The translations under genes were made by a program, and so were the position numbers. This document shows positions 1-8,479 of a stretch of DNA of 17,926 nucleotides, piece by piece. The notes under the pieces are model-generated. The model saw only the letters and a list, made by a program, of their open reading frames with translations. It did not search any database and had not been told where the DNA came from. Numbering within the stretch: the stretch's first letter is position 1; every line of letters begins with the position of its first letter. Source of the DNA: AB-137-C09 sp964645625 (GTDB lineage: Bacteria > Pseudomonadota > Zetaproteobacteria > Mariprofundales > Mariprofundaceae); the NCBI GenBank assembly GCA_964645625.1, contig CAZYAI010000048.1, forward strand, positions 1 to 17,926, given 5' to 3'.

Positions 1-1
1 A

Positions 2-613
2 ACTTATAGAGCTTTATCCACAGTTAAACACTGCTTTTGTCGTGTACAGAGACTAGCGAGTCTTATTTTGGCTTTTATCTCACCATTGCTGTTGTTGATT
101 TCTATTCTGATTAAATGCGACTCTCCTGGACCAGTGATTTTTAAGCAGCGGCGTTATGGGCTTAATGGCGAGGAAGTTACGGTGTGGAAGTTTCGTAGTA
201 TGCGTGTTTGCGAAGACGCTGGGGAAATTAAGCAAGCGACTAAAAATGACCCGCGCATTACGCCATTAGGTGCTTTTTTGCGACGTAGTTCTATGGATGA
301 ATTGCCGCAGTTTTTCAATGTGTTGCAAGGTCGCATGTCTATTGTAGGGCCGCGTCCTCATGCTGTTGCTCATAATGAATACTATCGTAGTATGGTGCGC
401 GCTTATATGTGGCGACACAAAGTAAAACCTGGTATTACAGGTTGGGCTCAGGTGAATGGCTGGCGTGGCGAAACGGATACACTGTATAAAATGGAAAAAC
501 GTATTGAATATGATTTATGGTATATTCGTCATTGGTCATTGTGGCTAGATATAAAGATCGTGTGGCGTACCATTGTCGGCGAAGTATTAAGGCGTAGTAA
601 AAATGCTTACTAG
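2..613 (+). CDS. wcaJ: WcaJ-type undecaprenyl-phosphate sugar-1-phosphate transferase, catalytic domain (5' end not resolved)
   Basis: This enzyme starts repeat-unit synthesis by moving a hexose-1-phosphate, probably glucose-1-P, from UDP-sugar to undecaprenyl phosphate at the inner membrane. Visible are the hydrophobic re-entrant helix (ISPLLLLISILIK), the SPGPVIFKQRRYG block, WKFRSM, the DELPQFFNVLQG and MSIVGPRPH blocks, and the KPGITGWAQVNGWRGETDT region. All are typical of the bacterial sugar transferase (PF02397) domain and close to E. coli WcaJ. The N-terminal half of the usual ~460-residue protein is outside the window. The frame is open to the left edge, but residues before about nt 50 (rich in Cys and His) do not look like the family, while the adjacent frame reads a more plausible peptide ending in TAG at 54-56. 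The first start-like codon in the frame is TTG at 68. The domain call is secure; the 5' limit and exact sugar are not. Confidence 0.85.
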   Translation, partial: TYRALSTVKHCFCRVQRLASLILAFISPLLLLISILIKCDSPGPVIFKQRRYGLNGEEVTVWKFRSMRVCEDAGEIKQATKNDPRITPLGAFLRRSSMDELPQFFNVLQGRMSIVGPRPHAVAHNEYYRSMVRAYMWRHKVKPGITGWAQVNGWRGETDTLYKMEKRIEYDLWYIRHWSLWLDIKIVWRTIVGEVLRRSKNAY

Positions 614-677
614 CCTGATTATCATCAATACTGTTGCGCGCTTATTTTTTCTTTATTTGTAATCATTGAGACAATTT

Positions 678-794
678 ATGAATGTTAAGTTAAATAAACT
701 GGCTATTGAAAGCCTTTTGAATCTTAATTACTCAGCCTCTTACCTTCTTTTTATTGAAGATAAGCCAACAACACGGAGAGACCAGCAATCATGA
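678..794 (+). CDS. candidate 38-residue small protein overlapping the kinase gene
   Basis: A short frame from ATG at 678 reads MNVKLNKLAIESLLNLNYS and ends DKPTTRRDQQS. Its TGA (792-794) overlaps the ATG of the next gene as ATGA, the arrangement seen in translationally coupled genes. A weak GAGAC stands upstream of the start. I do not recognise a family and see no membrane segment. It may be a leader peptide, a real small protein, or chance; the overlap is the only positive evidence. Confidence 0.25.
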   Translation: MNVKLNKLAIESLLNLNYSASYLLFIEDKPTTRRDQQS

Positions 795-2971
795 CGCATG
801 AAAAGAAACAACGAGAGGAAAAACGATCCGCCTTTTTAACGCATGACCTTAGTTTGTTGGACTATTGGTTGGTGTTTGTTGAGGCACGGTGGATCATTGT
901 ATTAACCGTCATGTTTACCGTGTGCCTAGGCTTTTTATATTTATATGTAACTAAGCCAATTTACGAGGTTGATTCTGTTCTTCAAATGGAAGAAAAGAAC
1001 AATCTTTTGGGTAATATGGATAAATTAACCGAGTTGCTGGGGGGGGATAGTTCGAAGCTCAATGGTGAAATTGAATTACTACGTTCGCGTACGATTCTTA
1101 GTGGTGTTATTAAAGAATTAAAGTTAGATATTATGGTGCAGCCAAACGGCTGGGCGTTGTTTGAACGATTCAAACAACGTATTTTAGAACATGAACCACA
1201 GTTCGACGTTAAAAAATTAGATGTACCTTTATTTTTAGAGGGCGAGTGGTTAATACTACGGATGACCTCGGGGCAGGAGTATGTTTTAAGTGATAGTCAA
1301 GAGCATGAATTGCTTCGTGGTCAATTGGGGCAAGAGGTGAATCATGACAATATTAGTATGTTGATTGAAGGGCATAATATTATTGAAGGAGATGCAGTTA
1401 AAATAAATAAGCTGGCGATGATTGATGCAATTGAGACATTGTCGAAATCGCTCAAGGTTTTTGAAAAAGCAAAAGATAGCAGTCTCATTCGCATTGTTTG
1501 TCAGCATACAAATCCGCAATTAGGCATGAAAATTATTAATGCTATTACTCATGCTTATGTGTTGCAAAATATTCAGCGTCATTCCGAAGAGGCACACAAG
1601 TCTATTTTATTCCTTAAAGAACAACTTCCTAAGGTGAAAGATGAGTTGAAAATAGCAGAGGGTAAGCTGAAGAAGTTCCGCGAAGAGAATCAATCATTAA
1701 ACTTAGAGAATGAAAGTAAAGCATTGTTAGAACAATTGGTTACTGTGCAACAGCAAATATCGGAAACAGAGGTTCAACGTTCTGGCTTGGCACGTAAATA
1801 TACGTCAAACCATCCGCTCATTAAAGTGCTTGATGCAAAAGTGAGTCAGCTTAATACTGAATCCTCTAAGCTTGAGGCGAGGATGAAAAAAAGACCAAAA
1901 ACAGAACAAGAAGTTATTGGTCTTATGCGTGATGAACGTGTTAAAAGTGATGTTTACACCTATTTGTTAAATAAGTTACAAGAACTTAATGTGATGCAAG
2001 CAGGTACGGTTGGTAATGTGCGCATTATTGATGAAGCCATGAAACCATCGAAGCCAGTGAAACCAAAGAAATCAGCAATCATACTTGGCGCAGCTCTGGC
2101 AGGTTTGTTTTTTGGTTTGTTGTTTGCTTTTGCTCGTTATACCTTACGTAATATTGCAGATGATCCAGAAAAGATAGAGGCACAGTTAGGCGTAACGGTT
2201 TCTGCTAGTATTCCTCATTCACCCAATCAGAAAAAACTTGATAAAGAGAAGCGCCGTTGGCGACGAAAACGTGATGCTTCCGATGGTCAACAGCATTTTG
2301 TGGTTTCGGCTAAAAAATTGAAAAAAGATCCATCCTTTGAGGCCTTTTTAAGTTTGCGCACCAGCCTTCATTTTCTTTTGATGAAAAGCAGTAACAATAT
2401 CATTATGTTATCTGGTCCAAGGGCATCATTAGGGAAAAGCTTTGTGTCTGTAAACATGAGTGCCCTTATGGCGAATAAGGGGTCACGTATATTATTAATT
2501 GATGCCGATTTGCGGCGTGGGCATTTGCATGAGTACTTTAGTTTTTCTCAACGTAGTCCTGGCTTAACAGAAGCTATTATGTCTCCCACGTCTTGGAAGG
2601 ATTGCGTGCGTCCTTCAGGAATTGAAGGTTTGGATGTGATGACCACAGGAGCTTTGCCGCAAAATGCGGCGAATACATTAATGCATGAGGGATTAGGCTC
2701 CTTATTGGATTTGGTATCATTTGAATATGATTACGTATGGATTGACACTCCTCCTGTTTTAGTTGCTACTGACGCTGCATTGTTAGCGCAATACGCTGGT
2801 ACATTTTTATTATTGTTGCGTTTTGGTGTTGTTCCAATGGCAGAAGTTAAGGAGTCCATACGTCGTTTGGGGCAATCCTCCATTCATGTGGACTCGATCA
2901 TTATTAATGATGTCAATATTCATCGTACGCGCTATGGCTATTACTATTATGGTAAACAGTACGATTATTAA
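791..2971 (+). CDS. Wzz/BY-kinase polysaccharide co-polymerase (Wzc-like tyrosine autokinase)
   Basis: This inner-membrane protein controls chain length and export in Wzy-dependent polysaccharide systems and autophosphorylates on tyrosines. Its 726 residues match the ~720 usual for fused proteobacterial kinases. Order of parts: cytoplasmic N-terminus, first membrane helix at about 34-53, a periplasmic Wzz region with Gln/Glu/Lys-rich coiled coil at about 270-390, a Pro-Lys stretch, second helix at about 429-449, then the cytoplasmic kinase. The kinase shows Walker A GPRASLGKS (542-550), Walker A' LLIDADLRRG (Asp571, Asp573) and Walker B VWIDTPP (Asp652). The C-terminus is a tyrosine cluster (YGYYYYGKQYDY), the usual autophosphorylation site. 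GGAGA lies about ten bases before the ATG. A run of eight G at 1039-1046, inside codons for Leu-Leu-Gly-Gly-Asp, could be a slippage site. Confidence 0.92.
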   Translation: MTHEKKQREEKRSAFLTHDLSLLDYWLVFVEARWIIVLTVMFTVCLGFLYLYVTKPIYEVDSVLQMEEKNNLLGNMDKLTELLGGDSSKLNGEIELLRSRTILSGVIKELKLDIMVQPNGWALFERFKQRILEHEPQFDVKKLDVPLFLEGEWLILRMTSGQEYVLSDSQEHELLRGQLGQEVNHDNISMLIEGHNIIEGDAVKINKLAMIDAIETLSKSLKVFEKAKDSSLIRIVCQHTNPQLGMKIINAITHAYVLQNIQRHSEEAHKSILFLKEQLPKVKDELKIAEGKLKKFREENQSLNLENESKALLEQLVTVQQQISETEVQRSGLARKYTSNHPLIKVLDAKVSQLNTESSKLEARMKKRPKTEQEVIGLMRDERVKSDVYTYLLNKLQELNVMQAGTVGNVRIIDEAMKPSKPVKPKKSAIILGAALAGLFFGLLFAFARYTLRNIADDPEKIEAQLGVTVSASIPHSPNQKKLDKEKRRWRRKRDASDGQQHFVVSAKKLKKDPSFEAFLSLRTSLHFLLMKSSNNIIMLSGPRASLGKSFVSVNMSALMANKGSRILLIDADLRRGHLHEYFSFSQRSPGLTEAIMSPTSWKDCVRPSGIEGLDVMTTGALPQNAANTLMHEGLGSLLDLVSFEYDYVWIDTPPVLVATDAALLAQYAGTFLLLLRFGVVPMAEVKESIRRLGQSSIHVDSIIINDVNIHRTRYGYYYYGKQYDY

Positions 2972-3032
2972 TATTAGTCAGTCATTACAGCAAACCTCCA
3001 GATCATAATTTTATAAGCACCTTGGAATATTC

Positions 3033-4103
3033 ATGAATACAGTCAAAGCATTTGCTGTTAACTGCAGCATTTTATTGTTAACTTTTTTTGTTATGTTCGG
3101 ATTAGCCGAATTGATTACGCGAATGGTATATAAAGATGAAACTGTTATGTACCCACGTTACACCACTGGTGTGCAGTATAATGGCTATCATATTCGCAGA
3201 TTGCGCCCTAATAGTGAATTTACACATACCAGCATTGATGGCTATTGGTCGTTTCGTACTAATAGCCAAGGTTTTCGTAATGATGTCGACTTTAGTGAAA
3301 ATAAGAACGAAGGTATCATACGTGTTGCTAGCTTAGGCGATTCACACACTGAAGGGTATGAGGTTCACCAAGAAAATACATTTTCTCATATTGTTGAATC
3401 ATACCTTAATCATCATGGATTAAAGTCAGAAGTGATGAACACTGGAGTATCAGGTTTTAGTACAGCAGAAGAATTGATTTTGTTGCGTGAAGGGCTGCAA
3501 GCATTTCAACCAGATGTTATTATATTAGGTTTTTATGCCAATGATTACAGTGATAATGTTAAGTCTGGATTGTATGGTTTGGATACAACAGGTAGGCTAA
3601 AGGAGCTTAAAAAAACACACTTACCTGGCGTGTCAATCCAAGACTTTGTCTATCGAATTCCAGGTGTAGGCTGGCTTGGTGAACATTCGTATTTTTATTC
3701 GATGTTGTTTAATCGGGTGTGGGTGTATTTTAAAATGCAATTAGCCAAAGAGAATAAAGTAGAGTTGGCTGTATCTGTTGATCGTATTACACCGCAAGAA
3801 GAGCAGCTTACTAATGCATTATTATCACAACTATGTGATACTGTACATCAAATGAATAGTCGTTTGATCGTCCTAGATATCCCCATGTTAATAGGAGAAA
3901 GTGATCACTCTTCGATGCTAGCATCCACCAAACAGGTGGTTGATTCATGTGCTGACACAGTTTTGGGAGAGAATGTACTGAGGGACTATAAAAACTTGTC
4001 ATTATTGCATGTGGCGCATGGGCATCGTCATATTTCTGAATTGTCTCACGCGCTACTTGGCGTTGCTGCAGCAAAAGATATTAAACAATCCATCCAACCA
4101 TAA
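3033..4103 (+). CDS. membrane-anchored SGNH/GDSL hydrolase
   Basis: An N-terminal hydrophobic segment (about residues 8-27) resembles a signal anchor, placing the enzyme in the periplasm. The rest reads as an SGNH-fold hydrolase: block I SLGDSHTEG with the nucleophile Ser104, a Gly/Ser block GVSGFST (138-144), block III YANDYSDN with Asn170, and a C-terminal SELSH giving Glu336 and His339 in the ExxH position. The triad therefore looks complete. Proteins of this fold in polysaccharide loci add or remove O-acetyl or other acyl groups, so acyl decoration of the polymer is the best guess; the substrate is not visible. The gene lies 61 bases after the kinase gene and 10 bases before the flippase start. 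Its 356 residues are within the normal range. Confidence 0.75.
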   Translation: MNTVKAFAVNCSILLLTFFVMFGLAELITRMVYKDETVMYPRYTTGVQYNGYHIRRLRPNSEFTHTSIDGYWSFRTNSQGFRNDVDFSENKNEGIIRVASLGDSHTEGYEVHQENTFSHIVESYLNHHGLKSEVMNTGVSGFSTAEELILLREGLQAFQPDVIILGFYANDYSDNVKSGLYGLDTTGRLKELKKTHLPGVSIQDFVYRIPGVGWLGEHSYFYSMLFNRVWVYFKMQLAKENKVELAVSVDRITPQEEQLTNALLSQLCDTVHQMNSRLIVLDIPMLIGESDHSSMLASTKQVVDSCADTVLGENVLRDYKNLSLLHVAHGHRHISELSHALLGVAAAKDIKQSIQP

Positions 4104-4113
4104 TTTTTATTTA

Positions 4114-5469
4114 ATGAGTGCTATTACAACACTAAAAAAACGTCTTATCTCTGGTGGCTTATGGGCAGTATTAGGTCGGCTTGGGACGATTGTTTTTGCC
4201 TTAGCAAGTAATATGTTGCTCGCAAGAATGCTTGATTTAGAAAGTATGGGGGCATATTTTTTAGCTTTTAGTTTTATTTCTATTGTTGCTATCGTAGCTC
4301 AATTTGGTTTCAATCAAGTTGCCGTGCGGATGATTGCTTCGTCATTAGAAAAGAAACACTACCAAGAGATCCGTGTGGTTATCATTCGCTGCATACAATT
4401 TTCAGCATTGGCAAGTGTGGTTTGCGCTTTAGTGCTGTATGCTGGTGCAAGCGCATGGATTGCAGAAAACGTGGCGCATTCAGTATTGTTGGTACAAGAA
4501 ACAGAACTATTAATTGCTTGGATGCTGGTCTTTGGGTTCAATAAACTACTTGCTGAATGTTTTCGTGGTTTGCATGATATTCGTGCCGCATCTATATTAG
4601 GAACGGTGGTTCCAGCACTTTCGTTTTTTGTTTGTCTTTCATGGCTATGGATGCTTAATAATCATACCACTTTGCATCAAAGTTTATGGTTGGCAACATG
4701 GTCTAGTTTGTTACCGTTATTATTGTCGATATATATATTATGGCGAGCTGTAAAAAAATTTCCTCAGGATCGTATAACGCCTAAAAAACACATGAATAGC
4801 CAACAGTTATTACGCATGGCGTGGCCGCTTATGTTAATTAATCTTACCGTGTTTTCTTTAACACAAGCAGATTTATGGATCGTTGGCTTGTATTGCACAA
4901 CTGATGAGGTAGCACTTTATGGTGCAGCATCACGTATTGCCGTTATGATGTTGATAATCACCACGTTATTACAGGCTTTTATGCCGCCCATTATTGCCCA
5001 GTTTCATACCAAAGGTGATATGAACACATTACAAAATTTGCTGCAAGCAGGGGCTTGTTTAAATACTATATTGGTATTGCCCGTGTTATTTGTATTGGTG
5101 TGCTTTCCATCAACCTTATTATCATTACTTTATGGCGAACATTATGCTCATGGCAGTTTGGTCATGAGTGTGTTGGCTGTAGGCCTGTTTTTTAATGTGA
5201 TAACAGGTATGCGTGGTTATGTATTAATGATGACGGGATATGAACGTTCGGAAATGTCTATCGCTATCGTAGGCGGTATGATTAATATACTATTTTGTAT
5301 CATTGGTGCATTGCAATGGGGATTTGAAGGTGTAGCTGTTGGAGCGATGCTGGCGATGGTATTACAATGTTTGTGTGAACTTCTTTATGTAAAAAAACAA
5401 TTAGGTATATGGACGTGGGCGAGCAGTAGTAGTTTATTTACGATGAGTAAACAATTAAGGAACGCATAA
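4114..5469 (+). CDS. Wzx-type polysaccharide flippase (MOP superfamily)
   Basis: A 451-residue, almost wholly hydrophobic protein with about twelve or more membrane segments. It begins MSAITTLKKRLISGGLWAVL, the short basic N-terminus followed by a GxW/LGR region typical of Wzx and RfbX flippases. It would move the undecaprenyl-linked repeat unit across the inner membrane. The open frame extends upstream to 4009, but that part lies inside the hydrolase gene and does not resemble the family, so I place the start at ATG 4114. No clear Shine-Dalgarno is visible there; translational coupling with the upstream gene is likely. The stop is followed one base later by the ATG of the methyltransferase gene. 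Assignment to Wzx rests on hydropathy, the N-terminal pattern and context. Confidence 0.85.
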   Translation: MSAITTLKKRLISGGLWAVLGRLGTIVFALASNMLLARMLDLESMGAYFLAFSFISIVAIVAQFGFNQVAVRMIASSLEKKHYQEIRVVIIRCIQFSALASVVCALVLYAGASAWIAENVAHSVLLVQETELLIAWMLVFGFNKLLAECFRGLHDIRAASILGTVVPALSFFVCLSWLWMLNNHTTLHQSLWLATWSSLLPLLLSIYILWRAVKKFPQDRITPKKHMNSQQLLRMAWPLMLINLTVFSLTQADLWIVGLYCTTDEVALYGAASRIAVMMLIITTLLQAFMPPIIAQFHTKGDMNTLQNLLQAGACLNTILVLPVLFVLVCFPSTLLSLLYGEHYAHGSLVMSVLAVGLFFNVITGMRGYVLMMTGYERSEMSIAIVGGMINILFCIIGALQWGFEGVAVGAMLAMVLQCLCELLYVKKQLGIWTWASSSSLFTMSKQLRNA

Positions 5470-5470
5470 T

Positions 5471-6391
5471 ATGAACCTAACAAAATGGCAACAGTTGCAG
5501 CAATGTCCCGCTTGTGGTGAGCAAAACACATTAATTCCATTGGGTACTATGGACGACCATTACTATAGTTTTGGTCAACAACAAATACCGCTTCCTAACG
5601 AGGGTGTTACCCTCATGCGTTGCCCTTCTTGCCAATTGGTGTTTAAGCAGTCTATTCCAACCCCTAAGTACTTATCTGATGTGTTTGTTCGCGAAGCAGG
5701 GAATGTATGGGATGTTGAATACAATTATCGTAATGAGTTAGAGCTTATTAAACAATATGCGCCAAATAATTTTGACATCCTCGATGTCGGTCCATCTAAT
5801 GGTGACTTATTACAAGCTATTCGACCCTATTGTCAACGTTGTTCTGGTTTAGATGTGGTAGCTCATCCTAAGGTCATGAATTTCGTTCATGGTGAGTTTA
5901 TTACAGCATTGTTGGATGAACAACAGTTACAATGGAGTGAAACGCCCTATGATGTTGTGACTGTGTTTGATGTTTTTGAACATCTATATGACCCTACACA
6001 AGCGATCAAAAACTTACATTCCTTGCTCAAACCTGGCGGATTAGCATTTATAGAAACGGGTAACGTCGATAGTTCTTGGGCACAGCGTTACGGTATTCCT
6101 GTGTGGTGGTATGTTAGTTTATTTGAACATCATGTGTTTTGGTCGCCTGCATCGTTAACTGCGTTGGCAGAAAAGCATGGTTTTGAGTTGGTTGCAATTA
6201 AAGAAAAACGTCATAAACGCTGGCCTTATGAAGATGTTTCGTTTGTTTTTTCCTCTGCTTTACGGGCTGGCTTATGGCGTTTTTCACCATGTTTATTTAA
6301 AAGTGTTCGTCAAAAACAGGGTAAAAACCCTAAACAGCCACGTTCACCATTTGTTAGAGATCATATGATGATGATTTTACGTAAACGCTAA
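5471..6391 (+). CDS. class I SAM methyltransferase with N-terminal zinc ribbon
   Basis: The N-terminus carries two CxxC pairs (Cys12/Cys15 and Cys51/Cys54), a zinc ribbon often found before sugar-modifying methyltransferases. The Rossmann-type SAM domain follows: motif I LDVGPSNGD (about 104-112), an acidic VFDVFEHLYDP (motif II region) and LLKPGGLAFIETGN (motif III region). This is the Methyltransf_23 type arrangement seen in C- or O-methyltransferases for deoxysugars and for polysaccharide tailoring. In this locus it probably methylates a nucleotide sugar or the lipid-linked repeat unit; the substrate cannot be read from the sequence. The 306 residues look complete. AAGGAA lies shortly before the ATG, and the gene is packed between the flippase and polymerase genes. 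Confidence 0.8.
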   Translation: MNLTKWQQLQQCPACGEQNTLIPLGTMDDHYYSFGQQQIPLPNEGVTLMRCPSCQLVFKQSIPTPKYLSDVFVREAGNVWDVEYNYRNELELIKQYAPNNFDILDVGPSNGDLLQAIRPYCQRCSGLDVVAHPKVMNFVHGEFITALLDEQQLQWSETPYDVVTVFDVFEHLYDPTQAIKNLHSLLKPGGLAFIETGNVDSSWAQRYGIPVWWYVSLFEHHVFWSPASLTALAEKHGFELVAIKEKRHKRWPYEDVSFVFSSALRAGLWRFSPCLFKSVRQKQGKNPKQPRSPFVRDHMMMILRKR

Positions 6392-6393
6392 CC

Positions 6394-7710
6394 ATGTCAA
6401 TTATTCAAGCACAGGCAGATGAATTAGCATCGCGACCTATTATTAAAGAAAGGGCTACGATTTACCCAGAAAAGGGAGTCGGCTATTTTCTCATTATTTT
6501 GCTTATTTTATCTTCTTCCCATGCTTTTATGGCAGCCTATAATGACGAACTAATTGCTATATCTTCGTTATTTGTTGCCTTATTTGTATTGCACTTTCGC
6601 AGAGGCTGGCCGCCGATGTTATTGGGCTATTTGATTTTTTTTGCTTTGTGGCTTTTAGTGATTGGATGGCAATGGCAATTTTTTAACATCAATACGGCGA
6701 TTGGTTTCTTTTGCCGCATGTTTATTGCTGTTGGCGTTGTTTTTTTGATGGGTAAAAGTTTTTTTTATCGTTACGTTGATGTTGTTTATATATTGGCCTG
6801 TATCAGTTTGCCTTTTTATATACTGGGTTTATTAGCACCCTCTGCTTTAGAATTGTTACAAAGCATATTACAGATTGCACCTAATATATTTATTGTAGAT
6901 CAAGGTCTTTATGAGGGCTGGGGGCGAGTAAACTTTGGGGTTTATACCTTCAGTATGCAACGATTGGGTCAGAACCATGGTTTTTTGTGGGAACCTACAG
7001 CTTTTGCTGCTGCTTTATTGTTTGCGCTGATGAGTCATTTATGGCTCAGCGGTTTTCAATGGGATCGGAAAAAAGTTGTTTTGGTTGTTTGTTTATTAAC
7101 GACTGTTTCAACTACAGGCTTTATTGCTTTTTCTTGTATTATTGCTTTTGTTATGATAAACCAAAAAAACGCTATCCGAATTGGTGCTATATTTCTACTT
7201 ATACCATGCCTGATTATGATATTAAGTATGGATTTTATCACAGGTAAAATTGAAAGGGAGTTGGCGCGTGGTGATGATGTGTCTCAAGTAAACACAGAGC
7301 TAACCCAGATGGGGAACAGTCGTTTGTCGAGTTTCTTTTGGGATATGCGTGATTTCAATGAACACCCTATTTTAGGTTTAGGTATTTTTGAAGAGGTTCG
7401 TTACAACGGCTTTCAAAAATTAGGCAGTGTCAATGGTCTTTCTGATACGTTTGCTCGTTTTGGTGCTATCGGCGCGATGATTTTCTTGCTGAGTTATTAT
7501 TTTTCATTTCAACGTTTAGCTAAAGAAGAAGGATGGCGAGGAGGCTGGCTCTTCTTTACTATGTTGCTGTTACTTTTATGGTCAGAACGCATGACCATTT
7601 TACCGTTGTTCATGGCATTTCAATATTATATTTACACCCAACCTGAGGAAGATCCCAGCGAAGCTGTGCTCACTGAGGCGGATAGGAGTGAGCATGCGCT
7701 CAATCATTAA
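6394..7710 (+). CDS. Wzy-like O-antigen/exopolysaccharide polymerase
   Basis: A 438-residue integral membrane protein with about ten or more hydrophobic segments. The largest hydrophilic stretch is at about residues 285-340, and a short charged tail ends the protein. The loop contains SRLSSFFWDMRDFNEHPILGLG (shown here only as the GNSR...HPILGLG pattern), which matches the Wzy_C/O-antigen ligase family, where the H-P-hydrophobic-GxG motif is conserved. The motif NHGFLWEPTAFA in an earlier loop is also common in exopolysaccharide polymerases. It would polymerise flipped repeat units in the periplasm. The ATG stands two bases after the upstream stop, and its 3' end overlaps the next gene by 17 bases. 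Polymerases diverge strongly, so the call depends on topology, that motif and location. A WaaL-type ligase is the main alternative. Confidence 0.8.
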   Translation: MSIIQAQADELASRPIIKERATIYPEKGVGYFLIILLILSSSHAFMAAYNDELIAISSLFVALFVLHFRRGWPPMLLGYLIFFALWLLVIGWQWQFFNINTAIGFFCRMFIAVGVVFLMGKSFFYRYVDVVYILACISLPFYILGLLAPSALELLQSILQIAPNIFIVDQGLYEGWGRVNFGVYTFSMQRLGQNHGFLWEPTAFAAALLFALMSHLWLSGFQWDRKKVVLVVCLLTTVSTTGFIAFSCIIAFVMINQKNAIRIGAIFLLIPCLIMILSMDFITGKIERELARGDDVSQVNTELTQMGNSRLSSFFWDMRDFNEHPILGLGIFEEVRYNGFQKLGSVNGLSDTFARFGAIGAMIFLLSYYFSFQRLAKEEGWRGGWLFFTMLLLLLWSERMTILPLFMAFQYYIYTQPEEDPSEAVLTEADRSEHALNH

Positions 7711-8479
7711 AAAAATTCTTAAGCAAATTTTACGGCTGGCAGGTGGCTTTTATATGTCCCGTATGCGCAGTGATATGGAAGATGTGATGTCACACCTTAA
7801 AAAGCAAGGTGTGTACCCTAAAACGGTGTTTGATATTGGTGTTGCAGATGGAACGCCAGATTTATATCAGGCGTTTTCAGATAGTCATTTTGTGTTGATT
7901 GAGCCATTAAAAGAGTTTGAGCGTGATATGGTATCGATTAGCAGTCAATATCAGATGGAGTATGTTGTGGCTGCCGCATCTGATGAAGCGGGAAGCATGA
8001 CATTTAATGTTCACCCTGACCTATGTGGCTCTTCGATGTTGCAAGAAACGGAAGGTGCACACGTTGATGGTGAGGCGCGGACTGTGCCAACTGTACGCCT
8101 AGATACACTTGCTAAAGAGCGTAGTCTTGAAGCACCGTATTTAATTAAAGTGGATGTCCAAGGTGGAGAGTTGAAAGTATTGGCTGGTGCAACTGGTATT
8201 TTAGCACAAACAGATGCTGTTATTCTCGAAGTGTCTTTGTTCGGCTTTTTTGTTGGTGGTCCTCAATTTGCCGATATTATTAGTGCAATGAAAGCTTATA
8301 ACTTTGTCGTGTATGAAATTTTTGATGCGCGTAATCGTCCTTTGGATGGAGCTTTGGCACAAGTAGATATATTGTTTGTGCGTGAAGATAGTTCATTGCG
8401 CAAACACCATAGCTATGCCAACAAGGAACAACGCGAACAGCAAAATAAAAAAATCCGTCGTATGATGCACCAAGATTGA
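7694..8479 (+). CDS. FkbM family methyltransferase
   Basis: A 261-residue SAM-dependent methyltransferase of the FkbM (Methyltransf_21) type. Motif I is VFDIGVADG (about 45-53), the acidic end of strand 2 is VLIEPL (Glu70), and the central VDVQGGELKVLAG block is the family hallmark (usually IDVEGxExxVLxG). FkbM proteins O-methylate sugars or polyketides, so an O-methyl group on the polymer is likely. I chose ATG 7694 over the GTG at 7688 because AGGAG (7684-7688) then stands five bases away. The start lies inside the polymerase gene, and the stop shares one base with the next start (TGATG), indicating coupled translation. Confidence 0.85.
   Translation: MRSIIKKILKQILRLAGGFYMSRMRSDMEDVMSHLKKQGVYPKTVFDIGVADGTPDLYQAFSDSHFVLIEPLKEFERDMVSISSQYQMEYVVAAASDEAGSMTFNVHPDLCGSSMLQETEGAHVDGEARTVPTVRLDTLAKERSLEAPYLIKVDVQGGELKVLAGATGILAQTDAVILEVSLFGFFVGGPQFADIISAMKAYNFVVYEIFDARNRPLDGALAQVDILFVREDSSLRKHHSYANKEQREQQNKKIRRMMHQD

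Noticed and set aside
614..677. Promoter or terminator after the WcaJ-type gene
   Set aside because: AT-rich sequence with a T-run but no convincing stem; a possible TTGAGA (-35) lacks a good -10.
4009..4113. Upstream extension of the flippase frame
   Set aside because: It lies mostly within the hydrolase gene, is unlike Wzx N-termini, and ATG 4114 gives the canonical start.
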